43,762 nucleotides of DNA from an uncultured Armatimonadota bacterium (GTDB lineage: Bacteria > Armatimonadota > Fimbriimonadia > Fimbriimonadales > Fimbriimonadaceae): NCBI GenBank assembly GCA_903904815.1, contig CAIVDU010000103.1, positions 1 to 43,762 on the forward strand, in the 5' to 3' direction. Position numbers and translations under genes: made by a program. The notes beneath the pieces were generated by a model that was not told the DNA's origin, ran no database searches, and worked only from the letters and a program-made list of their open reading frames with translations. Positions 34,430 to 43,339 of this stretch are shown here, piece by piece; the stretch's first letter is position 1, and every line of letters starts with the position of its first letter.

Positions 34430-35524
34430 ATGTGTCTAATGTCAGTAGAGATTTCTCGCAGAACGGCCCTCGTGGGCATGGCGGCAGCCGCTCTTGATCC
34501 GATGGCACTGGCGAAGTCGCTGGCGCCAAAGCCCGTCGGCTGGGCCATTTTGGGATTAGGCAGTTACGCGACGAATCAGATCATGCCAGCGTTTGCGCAT
34601 AGTGAGAACTCAAAGTTGGTGGCCTTGATCAGCGGTCACACAGAGAAGCTCTCTCGTTTCGGTCAGCAGTACGCGATTCCGACCTCGCATCGATACACCT
34701 ATGACTCCATGGATGAGATCGCATCCAATCCTGACATTGAGGTGGTTTACGTCATTACTCCGCCCGCGACCCATCCCGAGTTCGCAATTCGAGCGGCAGG
34801 ATTGGGCAAGCACGTTTGCAGTGAAAAGCCGATGGCCCCGACGCCACAAGATTGTCAGCGGATGATCGACGCGTGCAAGAAGGCGGGGAAGCTGCTTCAA
34901 ATTGGGTATCGCTGCCACTATGAATCGCACAATTTGAGGGCCATCAAGGCTTGCCGTTCAGGTGAGCTTGGAAAGATTCGCGAGCTTCGATCCGACCACG
35001 GGTTCAACATGCCGAACGGCACGTGGCGGACTCAGAAGGCGTTGGCCGGCGGAGGGTCGATGATGGACATCGGGATCTACTCCCTCAATGCGCTCCGGTA
35101 CCTTTCAGGGGAGGAGCCAATCGAAGTTTCGGCGACCATCACCAATCCGCCCAACGATGCACGATTCGTGGATGTGGAAGACACGGTGGACTTCAAGCTG
35201 ACTTTTCCGAGCGGACTGGTGGGACACGGAACCAGCGGATATTCGTGGTCTCCGGGAAAGAATCGGTACGAGATAAGGGGTTCGAAATCCACGTTGATTG
35301 CGGAGCCGGCGACTGGATATGACGGAGATCACCTCACGCTCGATGGGGTCGAGTTGCCGGTTACGCCGAATAACCAGTGGGCGGCGCAGTTGGACCAGAT
35401 GTCTCGGTGCGTGAGACAGGGTGGAAAGGTCCTTACACCGGGCGAGGAAGGGCTCCGGGACATTCGGATCATTCAGGCGATCTACGAATCAGCGAAGACG
35501 GGACACCCGATTAAGCTCGTCTAA
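34430..35524 (+). CDS. Gfo/Idh/MocA-family oxidoreductase with Tat-like N-terminus
   Basis: The 364-residue protein has an N-terminal twin-arginine-like stretch (EISRRTALVGMAAAAL) and then the Rossmann entry WAILGLGSYATNQIMPAF. The DIEVVYVITPPATHPEFAIRA segment and CSEKPMAPTP (EKP motif with the catalytic Lys) follow. Later come LLQIGYRCHYESHN and GGGSMMDIGIYSLNALRYLSGEEP, with the His/Asp region near DIGIY. It probably oxidises or reduces a sugar or cyclitol with NAD(P); the exact substrate is unknown. Two ATGs, 34430 and 34439, are possible starts. The Tat signal suggests export of the folded enzyme with its cofactor, as for glucose-fructose oxidoreductase. A hairpin follows the stop. Confidence 0.9.
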   Translation: MCLMSVEISRRTALVGMAAAALDPMALAKSLAPKPVGWAILGLGSYATNQIMPAFAHSENSKLVALISGHTEKLSRFGQQYAIPTSHRYTYDSMDEIASNPDIEVVYVITPPATHPEFAIRAAGLGKHVCSEKPMAPTPQDCQRMIDACKKAGKLLQIGYRCHYESHNLRAIKACRSGELGKIRELRSDHGFNMPNGTWRTQKALAGGGSMMDIGIYSLNALRYLSGEEPIEVSATITNPPNDARFVDVEDTVDFKLTFPSGLVGHGTSGYSWSPGKNRYEIRGSKSTLIAEPATGYDGDHLTLDGVELPVTPNNQWAAQLDQMSRCVRQGGKVLTPGEEGLRDIRIIQAIYESAKTGHPIKLV

Positions 35525-35542
35525 CAGGACGACGTTGGGCGT

Positions 35543-35569
35543 GGTCGCCTTCCAGACCTGAAGGCGACC
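35543..35569 (+). terminator. Hairpin after the Gfo/Idh/MocA gene
   Basis: GGTCGCCTTC and GAAGGCGACC form a perfect 10-bp stem with a CAGACCT loop, 19 bp after the stop at 35524. A T-run is weak (CTTTT further on), so it may also be a regulatory hairpin ahead of the next gene at 35622. Confidence 0.65.
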
Positions 35570-35621
35570 TCGATTCTCAGCTTTTGATAGAATGGGAGCA
35601 CCGGTCCGAGGACGCTCCGTC

Positions 35622-36743
35622 ATGAAAATCCGAATTAGGAATCTTGCTTGTGTTTGGTTTGCCGTGTCGATGGCTTTGGCTGGTGGTCGAGCATTCGGCC
35701 AGGCGGGTGGGTTTTACGAGGAGAATGTGTCCGCGTCCGATCATTTGCGGTCGGAGCAGGCGAAAGAGCTCGATTCCTATATTCGAGATTTAGGAATTGA
35801 TCGGAGTAGGCTTCATGAGCTGTTCAAGCCGGATTATTCTTCCCCTCGCGCCTTTGAACATTCGGCAGAAAAGTTACGCAAGGCGTTTGCGGCGAGCATC
35901 GGTTACCCGCCTCCAGGCGGTTCTGGCTCGGAAGCGGCGGTCTTTACCAAGATCGGTGAGGACTCCCTGGGCGTGTACTACCGGGTAGTTGTTCCGGTGG
36001 TTCGCGGGGTCCACGCAGAGGGAATCTATATTGTTCCGAAGGGCGTGAAGGGACGGACGCCGCTCATCATTTCGATGCATGGAGGCGGAGGTTCGCCCGA
36101 AGTTGCCTTGTTCCACGGGGGATCAAATTACCACGACATGGTGCGAGGAGGGATCAAACGGGGTTATGCGGTATTCGCTCCTCAGCATCTGTTTTCCGCG
36201 GCGGGCTACCCGGCGGATATTCGAAATCGCATTGACGAGCGGCTTCGGCTGGTTGGGACGAGTTTGACGGCAATCGAGATTGCCAAGATATCGCGTAGCC
36301 TGGACGTTCTGCTTAAGCGACCCGAAATTGACCCCAAACGAGTGGCGATGGTCGGGCTGTCTTATGGCGGCTACTATGCGCTGGTTACCCCGGCGCTGGA
36401 CCGTCGGATTAAGGTGTCGGTATCGAGTTGCTACTTTGGGGTTCAGGAGTTTCGATACGCCGACGATGAGTTGTCGGTACCCTCCGACTTCCGGTTTATG
36501 GATCGATTCAGCCTCCTTCGCGATCCGGAGATTGCGGCCCTGATCTGCCCACGAGCCTTGATGATCCAGGCGGGAAAATCCGACGACGCGCCGCATCGAG
36601 ACATGGGTGTGCAGCTATCGCCGGACGTGGCGGCCTACTACAAGAGTCTGGGACTTGGAGATTCGTTTAAGTTCGACCTTTTTAATGGGGGTCACGAGTT
36701 CCACGACGAGTCGGCTTGGGCGTTTGTCAAGCGGTTTCTGTAA
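35622..36743 (+). CDS. Secreted alpha/beta-hydrolase (esterase/peptidase S9-like)
   Basis: The 373-residue product has a signal peptide (MKIRIRNLACVWFAVSMALA ending at an AFGQ-type site). The catalytic core has IISMHGGGGSPE (oxyanion region HGGG), RVAMVGLSYGGYYALV (nucleophile Ser in GLSYGG), an Asp probably near LMIQAGKSDD, and His in FNGGHEFHDE. The GLSYGGYYA elbow and the HGGG strand are typical of acetyl-xylan-esterase-like and prolyl-oligopeptidase-like hydrolases. It likely cleaves an ester of a polysaccharide or peptide outside the cytoplasm. It follows the Gfo/Idh/MocA gene by 97 bp. The ATG at 35622 was preferred to the one at 35592 because it sets the signal peptide. Confidence 0.88.
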   Translation: MKIRIRNLACVWFAVSMALAGGRAFGQAGGFYEENVSASDHLRSEQAKELDSYIRDLGIDRSRLHELFKPDYSSPRAFEHSAEKLRKAFAASIGYPPPGGSGSEAAVFTKIGEDSLGVYYRVVVPVVRGVHAEGIYIVPKGVKGRTPLIISMHGGGGSPEVALFHGGSNYHDMVRGGIKRGYAVFAPQHLFSAAGYPADIRNRIDERLRLVGTSLTAIEIAKISRSLDVLLKRPEIDPKRVAMVGLSYGGYYALVTPALDRRIKVSVSSCYFGVQEFRYADDELSVPSDFRFMDRFSLLRDPEIAALICPRALMIQAGKSDDAPHRDMGVQLSPDVAAYYKSLGLGDSFKFDLFNGGHEFHDESAWAFVKRFL

Positions 36744-36886
36744 GGACGTCTCTGGTCTCGTGACGCTTGACTAATGCGGACCTGGACTCGAGTCTTGGTT
36801 TTGACCTGACTTAAACTTGCTTACCCCTTAAGGGGTCTCCAGCTAGTCATGACAACGAATTTACAGGCACCAACGCTTTAAGAACC

Positions 36887-37423
36887 ATGTGTATTCTGCC
36901 TGCAATGATTGCGATCCTAGCCTGCATACAGGCACCTCAACCGGTGGTAAAGTTCTCCGTTGACGGAGAACGGTGGACGGTCACTGCGCCAACTTACAAG
37001 CAGGCGACAGCGAACGACCAAGCGGCGGTAGAGATCCGAAGCACGCATGGAGTTTGGCGGCTGAGAGATTTGGGATGGACTTGCACGTGCAGACTCTTGC
37101 AGTGGCCCTTTCCAGGTCCGTTACTAAGTGTTCGGTTTCAGTCCGCCGCAGGCCACGGAGCGACGACGTACTACTTCACCGCGCGGAAGCGAAAACTGGT
37201 TAAGGTCTTCGAGAACGAGGCAGAAGCGGGAGGTCCTGAGTTCTGGTACCACCATCCAACGAGGATGGTCTTCGATAATTACGATTACTACAACCACTGG
37301 GACAAGAGAGGCAGCCCCACTCAGTTTCTCGTTTACGAGGTCTTGCCGAGTGGGCGGGCGAAACTTCGGCGGATCATTGCCAATCCGAAGAATCGACGCC
37401 TCTCCAGCCCCCTGGGCTTTTGA
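36887..37423 (+). CDS. Hypothetical secreted protein
   Basis: The 178-residue frame starts MCILPAMIAILAC, a short hydrophobic start that may be a weak signal peptide or lipoprotein signal (LAC). No domain was recognised. Its features are KFSVDGERWTVTAPTYKQA, a Cys-rich LGWTCTCRLLQ segment, aromatic-rich GATTYYFTARKRK and FWYHHPTRMVFDNYDYYNHW, and a basic end. The alternating strand pattern fits a small beta-rich extracytoplasmic protein. The 143-bp gap to the preceding gene contains a CCCCTTAAGGGG palindrome at about 36826-36837. A second in-frame ATG lies six codons downstream at 36905. Confidence 0.6.
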   Translation: MCILPAMIAILACIQAPQPVVKFSVDGERWTVTAPTYKQATANDQAAVEIRSTHGVWRLRDLGWTCTCRLLQWPFPGPLLSVRFQSAAGHGATTYYFTARKRKLVKVFENEAEAGGPEFWYHHPTRMVFDNYDYYNHWDKRGSPTQFLVYEVLPSGRAKLRRIIANPKNRRLSSPLGF

Positions 37424-37733
37424 AACGGACTTTTCGTCCCCTGCGTAGGTGATTAAGATTTTGGGTGGCAAGCCGTCCACGTCACTGGCTTCTGGAAGGA
37501 CAATCGGCCACTTTAAAGTCAAGTTCCACTGGCATGAGCAGAGCAATTTCTAGCGAGACCGGTTCCCTCTAGCAGGGTTGACCAAATTCTTCTGCCTGAT
37601 GATTCAAACAGCGCGCCAATTTACCGAAAAATAAACGACAAAATCGGTTGAACAGTTTAGAATTAGCCATCGTAGAACGTAATCGGCGACATGTAGAGTT
37701 GTTGCTAAAACTGGCGAGGCTGCCGGAAACTTT
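37424..37733. other. 310-bp AT-rich spacer before the halogenase-like gene
   Basis: No gene is recognised. The last 120 bp are AT-rich (ACCGAAAAATAAACGACAAAATCGG, GTTTAGAATTAGCC) and probably hold the promoter of the halogenase-like gene. A short minus-strand frame (37546 to within 37124) has no recognisable product and is regarded as chance. The change to AT-rich sequence from here on is visible by eye. Confidence 0.4.
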
Positions 37734-39431
37734 ATGAAATACAATGTTGCAATTATCGGCGGAGGCCCGGCCGGCAGTACAGTTGGAGCCCTCCTAAAAC
37801 GGCTTCGACCCGAGTTAACGGTTGGCATCTTCGAGGGGGCAAAGTTTCCACGTGACCATGTCGGTGAGAGCCTTCTTCCGGCCACCTGTGAAGTGCTCGA
37901 AGAAATCGAAGCATGGGATAAGGTGGAGCAAGCCCAGTTTCCAGTCAAGCTTGGGGGAATTTACCGCTGGGGACAAACCGACGATGCTTATCCGCTTGCC
38001 TTTTTGAGGGGTGAAGAATACGAAGACCCAATCCGCCCGGCCAAATACGAGGGGCAGCGAGCACGTACAACTTTCCAAGTTGACCGAAGTATTTTCGATA
38101 AAATCCTCCTCGATAATGCAGCGTCACATGGTTGCGACGTCTTTGAAGAAGCTCTCGTAAAAACAGTCCACTCGACCGGTGATCGTATCGATGGACTTAC
38201 GGTCACCGGACTTCCCCAAGGTGAGTGCTTTGTCGAAGCTGACCATTACGTGGATGCATCTGGAGGAAGGGGAATCCTCCGAAAAGCCCTCGGAGTTAAG
38301 GTGGATGCACCTTCTGCACTTCGAAACATTGCGATTTACGACTACTGGCAAGATGCAGATTGGGGCATGCGGGCCGGAGTGGATGGCACTTACATTCATG
38401 TGATGAGTATCGACTGGGGATGGATCTGGTTCATTTCCATGGGCAAAACCCGCACCTCGGTAGGGCTCGTTACTTCGGCGGAGTATTACAAGAAGTCAGG
38501 CCTGACCACAGAGGAGCTGTACCTCAAGGCGATTGAGTGCGAACCGTTAATATCCAAACTTCTTAAACCTGCACGACGAGAGAAGGTGCTTAAAGCAGAG
38601 AGTGATTGGAGTTACGTTGCGGACCGTCTCGTAGGAGAAAACTGGATTTTAGCCGGTGACAGCGCTGGCTTCGCTGACCCGATTTTGTCTGCGGGGGTTA
38701 CTCTTACGATGACAGGGGCAAGGAAGGTTGCCTACACTTTATCGGAGCTTTATCGAGGTGAACTCGAAGCATCGTGGGTGAAGTCAGAATACGAGCGCAT
38801 CCAAAGAAGCAACATCAAGGATCACATTCGATTCGCCGACTACTGGTATTCGGCGAACGCGAAGTTTACGGATCTCACGGAATACTGCAGCGAGATCGCC
38901 CGAGACGCTGGAATAAGCCTGAACCCAGACGATGCTTTTCGCTGGTTAGCGGTGGGTGGTTTCTCGAGCGACGCCGGTGGGTACATGTCTCCAACCGCGG
39001 CTACGTTCCAACTTTCGACAGTAAAAAATATGGTGGCGCAGTTTGGTGGGTCGGCCCCCGAATGGTTACTTCAGCGCTATAAAACATTGAAGCTGAACGT
39101 TGAAAATGCAACCCGAGATGTGGCGGCCGCCTATCTCAACGGACGCATCGAACAACTGGAAGTTTTTCGGCGGGATGACAAGCGCCTTTTCCTCCAAGGA
39201 TTCTTCAAGCGCGCTTACGTTGTCTTGTTACTTGAGCAGAACACTGACAGCGTGATCGAGAAAATATTCAAATATTTCAGGCCACGGTTAAACATCAGTG
39301 ATCCGCTGCTCCTGACATACATCGTCGAAGTCCTAGAAGCAATGCTCCACGACGGATGGATCGACGGGGTCGACGAGAGTGGAATCGTTGCCACTCATAC
39401 TCAGTCACCGACTGAGACTGCGTCAGTATAA
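37734..39431 (+). CDS. Flavin-dependent halogenase-like protein
   Basis: The 565-residue protein has the FAD-binding GGGPAGS at residues 9-15, GESLLPAT near 45, and K72 in PVKLGGIYRWG, which lines up with the catalytic lysine of flavin-dependent halogenases (K79 in PrnA, family knowledge). GDSAGFADPILSAGVTLT parallels the GDAAxFIDPxFSSGVHLA motif of that family. The halogenase WxWxIP motif reads W230-I-W-F-I-S235, so Pro is replaced by Ser. A long C-terminal extension (about 350-565) is helical. Such enzymes chlorinate or brominate aromatic or pyrrole groups using FADH2, halide and oxygen. The S235 change leaves open that it is a monooxygenase or reductase instead. The following TPR-sulfotransferase starts 9 bp after the stop. 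Confidence 0.82.
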   Translation: MKYNVAIIGGGPAGSTVGALLKRLRPELTVGIFEGAKFPRDHVGESLLPATCEVLEEIEAWDKVEQAQFPVKLGGIYRWGQTDDAYPLAFLRGEEYEDPIRPAKYEGQRARTTFQVDRSIFDKILLDNAASHGCDVFEEALVKTVHSTGDRIDGLTVTGLPQGECFVEADHYVDASGGRGILRKALGVKVDAPSALRNIAIYDYWQDADWGMRAGVDGTYIHVMSIDWGWIWFISMGKTRTSVGLVTSAEYYKKSGLTTEELYLKAIECEPLISKLLKPARREKVLKAESDWSYVADRLVGENWILAGDSAGFADPILSAGVTLTMTGARKVAYTLSELYRGELEASWVKSEYERIQRSNIKDHIRFADYWYSANAKFTDLTEYCSEIARDAGISLNPDDAFRWLAVGGFSSDAGGYMSPTAATFQLSTVKNMVAQFGGSAPEWLLQRYKTLKLNVENATRDVAAAYLNGRIEQLEVFRRDDKRLFLQGFFKRAYVVLLLEQNTDSVIEKIFKYFRPRLNISDPLLLTYIVEVLEAMLHDGWIDGVDESGIVATHTQSPTETASV

Positions 39432-39440
39432 TTACATCTC

Positions 39441-41021
39441 ATGGCGAAGCATCACGGGGCTGGTTCCTCAAAGACCGGTCCCTCGCTCGACTCTATCCTT
39501 GCTGACATAGAAGAAGCTCGGTCACGAAACGATTTACGGCAAGCAAGTCGACTTCTGGCGATTGCCGAGAAGTTGTTCCCTAGTTCAGCTGTCATTCAAG
39601 TTGCAATTGGAAACCTTCTCTTAAGCAGCAATAAGCCTCAGGAGGCAGAAGCTTCGTTTCGACATGCGCTCCGGTTAGATCCTCATATTAGTGAAGCGGC
39701 GCATGGGCAAGTAAAGGTTTTGATGGCAATGGGAAACCTGCCTCAAGCCGAAAGAGTAGCGCGAGATTTCTTAGTTCAGATCCCTAATGATCTAACGTTG
39801 GGTCAACTACTATCACAGACTCTGATTGACCAAGGACGTCTACGGGAAGCGATTGAACTTTTACAAACTGTCGTGACGGCTCATCCGACTTCGGTTGCAG
39901 CGACCAACTCGCTTGCGAAACGACTATCCGAGGTTGGGGACTTCGAAACATCCCGTAAGACCTTTGAACTGGCGATTCAACTCGACCCAAAGAATGCATT
40001 TGCCTACTATGGATGGGTCCAGTCGAAACGTGTCTCTGAGCCCGACCTCGGAATGGTCAAGGCAATGGAAGCCATTGTTTCAAGTCAAAAGTTGGATGAA
40101 AAGGATCGACTTCAGATTTTGTTCGCCCTGGGTAAAGCATTTGATGACCTTGGAAACTATGAACTGGCGATGAGCTATTATCGCGAAGCAAACTTGCTTC
40201 GTGACAGCGTGTCCACCAAGCAGCAACCGTTTAAGCCAGAAGCTTACGAGCAACTGTTTAACCTAACTTGCGAAATTTTCGGATCAGAGACAATTAAGGA
40301 AGTTCAGACAAAAGCTTTAGATGGCCCCACACCCATGTTCATCGTTGGCATGTTCCGGTCTGGTACGACGCTTGTTGAGCAAATCCTGTCGAGTCACTCC
40401 CACGTTACTGCAGGAGGCGAAATTCAGTATTGGCTTGACACTAGCGCTGCCTGTTTTGATCAGCCCAAGCGAGCTTTTGACTTCGCAAGGGCAATTGCGA
40501 TGCGGAGACCTTACCAAGCCAGACTACAAAGTCTTGGAACAACGGAGTACGTAACTGATAAAATGCCGGGGAACTATCGGGTTCTAGGGCTCCTAAGGAT
40601 TCTATTCCCAAGGGCCAAGTTCATTCATTGTGTTCGCCACCCCGTAGATACGTGCTTGTCGATCTATATGACGGCATTTAACCAGCCGCCAAACTATGCG
40701 AGTGACCCACGGAAACTGGTCATCACTTACAAGCTGTATCAACGGTTTATCGAACACTGGAAATCCGCTTTAGGCGCCAACAATATTCACGAAGTCCGCT
40801 ACGAAGATCTTGTTCGGCAACCCGAGGAAACGACGAGGGCACTGTTGGAATTCTGCGAATTGAATTTCGAGACTGCTTGCCTGAGCCCTGAGAAGAATAT
40901 TAGGTCAGTTTCCACGGCAAGTGCGTGGCAAGCAAGGCAACCGATCTACCAATCTGCGACCGAAAAATGGCGTCGATACGAGCCTTGGCTGGGAGAGTTA
41001 AGCCAGATGCTAGAACCGTAA
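39441..41021 (+). CDS. TPR-repeat sulfotransferase
   Basis: The 526-residue protein has tetratricopeptide repeats over residues about 15-265. Marks are ASRLLAIAEKLFPSSAVIQVAIGNLL, EAEASFRHALRLDPHISEAAHG, and TSRKTFELAIQLDPKNAFAYYGW. A PAPS-dependent sulfotransferase domain follows (about 300-526). The 5'-phosphosulfate loop is GMFRSGTTLVEQILSSH (F305-T310), and the 3'-phosphate motif is FIHCVRHPVDTCLSIY. YVTDKMPGNYRVLG is typical of tyrosyl-protein sulfotransferase-like bacterial enzymes. The TPR part likely binds a peptide or protein acceptor. With the halogenase-like gene 9 bp upstream it forms a two-gene unit that could halogenate and sulfate one substrate. A hairpin terminator follows. 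Confidence 0.9.
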   Translation: MAKHHGAGSSKTGPSLDSILADIEEARSRNDLRQASRLLAIAEKLFPSSAVIQVAIGNLLLSSNKPQEAEASFRHALRLDPHISEAAHGQVKVLMAMGNLPQAERVARDFLVQIPNDLTLGQLLSQTLIDQGRLREAIELLQTVVTAHPTSVAATNSLAKRLSEVGDFETSRKTFELAIQLDPKNAFAYYGWVQSKRVSEPDLGMVKAMEAIVSSQKLDEKDRLQILFALGKAFDDLGNYELAMSYYREANLLRDSVSTKQQPFKPEAYEQLFNLTCEIFGSETIKEVQTKALDGPTPMFIVGMFRSGTTLVEQILSSHSHVTAGGEIQYWLDTSAACFDQPKRAFDFARAIAMRRPYQARLQSLGTTEYVTDKMPGNYRVLGLLRILFPRAKFIHCVRHPVDTCLSIYMTAFNQPPNYASDPRKLVITYKLYQRFIEHWKSALGANNIHEVRYEDLVRQPEETTRALLEFCELNFETACLSPEKNIRSVSTASAWQARQPIYQSATEKWRRYEPWLGELSQMLEP

Positions 41022-41028
41022 ATGAAGA

Positions 41029-41046
41029 AAGAGGCTTTCGCCTCTT
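41029..41046. terminator. Bidirectional hairpin terminator
   Basis: AAGAGGC and GCCTCTT form a 7-bp stem with a TTTC loop; flanking GAAG and CTTCC extend it. It separates the convergent stops of the TPR-sulfotransferase (41021) and the small lipoprotein (41075). Confidence 0.75.
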
Positions 41047-41074
41047 CCTTAAACTCTATTGAGAAGCCGGAACC

Positions 41075-41305
41075 TTATTTACCTGCGTTCTCAGCTGCCG
41101 CTTTTGCCGCTGCCTGTGCGGCCGCATCTTGGGCAGCTTGGGGAGCACCACCACCGCCAATTTTATCCATATAGCCCTTCGGAGGTGCGCTACCCAAGAA
41201 CGCTTTCTTCTCGGCAGCTTCCGTCTTAGCAGGGTCTGCGCCACATCCGGAAAGCCCGAAGCCAACAAGTACGGCTGAGATCAACAAACAGTGTTTTGCA
41301 TTCAT
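41075..41305 (-). CDS. Small Ala-rich lipoprotein
   Basis: The 76-residue protein starts MNAKHCLLISAVLVGFG and has the lipobox LSGC, then GADPAKTEAAEKKAFLGSAPPKGYMDKIGGGG. It ends in an Ala/Gln-rich helix (APQAAQDAAAQAAAKAAAENAGK). The KAFLGSAPPKGYMDKIGGGG middle is an unusual Gly-Pro-rich hinge. It is the last gene of a LacI / prepilin-like / lipoprotein unit, 61 bp after the prepilin-like gene. A membrane-anchored partner of the prepilin-like protein is possible but is inference. It also faces the halogenase-sulfotransferase pair, so it could be considered as a substrate for them, but no evidence links them. Confidence 0.75.
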   Translation of the reverse strand: MNAKHCLLISAVLVGFGLSGCGADPAKTEAAEKKAFLGSAPPKGYMDKIGGGGAPQAAQDAAAQAAAKAAAENAGK

Positions 41306-41366
41306 CTTTATGAGGATATCAGGTGAACCGACCTTGGAAACAAGGTCGGTTCACGCAGTAGCAGTC

Positions 41367-42227
41367 TTAGCGAAGACCGTCCCACATGTTGCTCTGTGGT
41401 TGGGTATTGCCGTTGGGATTGGTTGCGACCGGAACCATGGACTTAGCATGTCCGTCACAGAAGACGAACGGAGCCTGTCCGCTGTACTTGATTGAGACCG
41501 CACCCTGTTGAGCCTTGTCGAAGACTGAAGGGGTGAGCGGAGTCTTTTCTCCGTGAGGAATAGCAGATGGTCCCCAAACGCCGTCGGCCAGATCGTTGAT
41601 AACAGTCCAAGGACCGAATCCCGACCAGGCACCGCCGCCGCAGCAAGGATTGAGCTTTTGAACGTCATCAGCATCGTGCTCGGCAAGGAGAATCGTGCCC
41701 GCAGGCTGAGTGATCTGGCTCGAGTCCAATGAACCCTTCTGACCATCAGCACTGTTCAACCAGCCCTGCCAACCTGCAATTCCCATTGGGCCATGGAGGT
41801 TAAAGCCGTTGTTCCAACCGCTAAGGTAGCCGTTGGTCGCATAAGAGATTCCAACACCGGCCCAACTCTCGTTGGCATTGAGGACTTTGCCAGCAAGGCT
41901 ATCCGCTGGGCTGAAGAAAATATTGACGCTCTTAATGTATGGCTGAATGTTTTCGTCCCACAGGATGTGCTGGTCAACGCCAGTCGAGCTGTATTCGCCC
42001 CAAGGTCCAACCGCACCATTGAAACCCGGAAGATAACGATCATCAGAGTCGCTGAGGTACATCTGAATTCCCAGGCCGATCTGCTTGATATTGCTGAGTG
42101 ACTGCGTTTTCTTTGCCGCGAGCTTTGCTTGAGCAAAAACAGGGAAAAGGATCGCAGCGAGAATGGCGATGATAGCGATAACTACCAAAAGTTCGATGAG
42201 CGTAAATGCTCGTGAAATGTTTTTCAT
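41367..42227 (-). CDS. Prepilin-like secreted protein, LacI-coupled
   Basis: The 286-residue protein starts [20 protein letters not shown]. The cleavage site is A/FTLIE, with Glu at +5, and a hydrophobic helix continues to AAILFPVF. The rest resembles the large prepilin-type families of Planctomycetes, Lentisphaerae and Armatimonadota: [23 protein letters not shown], a C-C pair in NPCCGGGAW, and [11 protein letters not shown]. The ATG overlaps the upstream LacI-type gene's stop (ATGA), so translation is coupled. Such proteins are placed in the periplasm or on the surface; roles are not established. The frame is open to 42284, but that part is inside the LacI gene. The small lipoprotein gene follows. 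Confidence 0.9.
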   Translation of the reverse strand: MKNISRAFTLIELLVVIAIIAILAAILFPVFAQAKLAAKKTQSLSNIKQIGLGIQMYLSDSDDRYLPGFNGAVGPWGEYSSTGVDQHILWDENIQPYIKSVNIFFSPADSLAGKVLNANESWAGVGISYATNGYLSGWNNGFNLHGPMGIAGWQGWLNSADGQKGSLDSSQITQPAGTILLAEHDADDVQKLNPCCGGGAWSGFGPWTVINDLADGVWGPSAIPHGEKTPLTPSVFDKAQQGAVSIKYSGQAPFVFCDGHAKSMVPVATNPNGNTQPQSNMWDGLR

Positions 42228-43261
42228 ATTTGAATCTTCCGCAATGAAGGCATGCACGTTGACGCTCTTACAATGAGCACACAATCGTAAATATTAGAGA
42301 GTCTTTCCCGCCGCTGCTGTTCAGAGAGGTCGCCTTGAATGATTTCTAGCAAATGAGTCGTGGCATCGTATGCCATTTTCTCCACTTGTTGATGAAGCGA
42401 GGTCAACGGGGGGACCGTTCTTTCACAGAACGATGATGAGTCGAAGCCAACTACTGAAAGCTCCTCAGGAACTTTGATATTCAGTTGTTGGCAAGTGATG
42501 AGTATCCGGCCGGCTAGCGCATCGCTAAACGCGGCCAGGGCAGTTTCATGAAAATCTTCGGAAAGGCGAGCCTCAAAGGACTCAATCGTTTCGTCCCAAG
42601 CCCATATTCGACCTTCCACACCCGCTTCTTCGGCAGCCTTTAGGAAACAGTCTCCTCGGTCCAAACCTTCTGTCGTGTGTGAGTTAATTTTATCGACGAC
42701 GAACGTGATCCTTTTGTGACCCAACTCCACGAGGTGCTGAACGATTATTTGGAGTGCTCTGGGGTTGTCAATACAATAGGTAGGAAGATCCCGACTGTCT
42801 CCAGGAGGGGCATGCATCACCACGAGAGGGAGTTGAAGATTTGTTAACCTCCGAGAGGCGCCTTCCGTGTGGTCAGGTCTGACCCAGAGCACTCCGTCAA
42901 ACCGTCCATCATCGATCATTTCGGGCGCATCCGACTTCCCCAGATCAGGACATAGCGAAAGCGTATATCCCTGAGGAAACAGTGCAGACATAACCCCGTT
43001 TAAGAGGAGAGAGTGGTAGGGATTATCTTCGCCCACGCGATACACATGTTGAAAGACAAGTGCGACCATTTTCGTTCGGCGGGAGCGAAGGCTCCTCGCG
43101 ACACTGTTTGGTCGGTATTCAAGCTGCTTAGCAATTCGGAGAATTTTCTCGGAGGTTTGCTCGCTCACACGTACGCTCCGGCTCGTACCGTGCAAAACCT
43201 TTGACACGGCCATAACCGAAACACCGGAAGCTTCCGCAACATCGCGTAAAGTAACTCTCAT
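42224..43261 (-). CDS. LacI-family transcription regulator
   Basis: The 345-residue product starts [25 protein letters not shown], the LacI helix-turn-helix, with [12 protein letters not shown] as the hinge helix. A periplasmic-binding-protein-like effector domain follows: [36 protein letters not shown], and [26 protein letters not shown]. Typical effectors are sugars. The stop overlaps the prepilin-like gene's start by four bases, so the regulator and the pilin-like protein are made from one message. This is an uncommon arrangement for a LacI protein. The regulated site may be the 18-bp palindrome 78 bp upstream of its start. Confidence 0.95.
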   Translation of the reverse strand: MRVTLRDVAEASGVSVMAVSKVLHGTSRSVRVSEQTSEKILRIAKQLEYRPNSVARSLRSRRTKMVALVFQHVYRVGEDNPYHSLLLNGVMSALFPQGYTLSLCPDLGKSDAPEMIDDGRFDGVLWVRPDHTEGASRRLTNLQLPLVVMHAPPGDSRDLPTYCIDNPRALQIIVQHLVELGHKRITFVVDKINSHTTEGLDRGDCFLKAAEEAGVEGRIWAWDETIESFEARLSEDFHETALAAFSDALAGRILITCQQLNIKVPEELSVVGFDSSSFCERTVPPLTSLHQQVEKMAYDATTHLLEIIQGDLSEQQRRERLSNIYDCVLIVRASTCMPSLRKIQI

Positions 43262-43339
43262 GAATTGTGGTCTTGATCTCCTCTGATTTAACCGTAGATC
43301 AAGTCTATCACGTTTTAACGATTATGTTGAGAGTGACCT

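Noticed and set aside
37124-37546. 140-codon minus-strand frame over the hypothetical gene and spacer
   Set aside because: No family resemblance, and it overlaps a plausible plus-strand gene and non-coding sequence.
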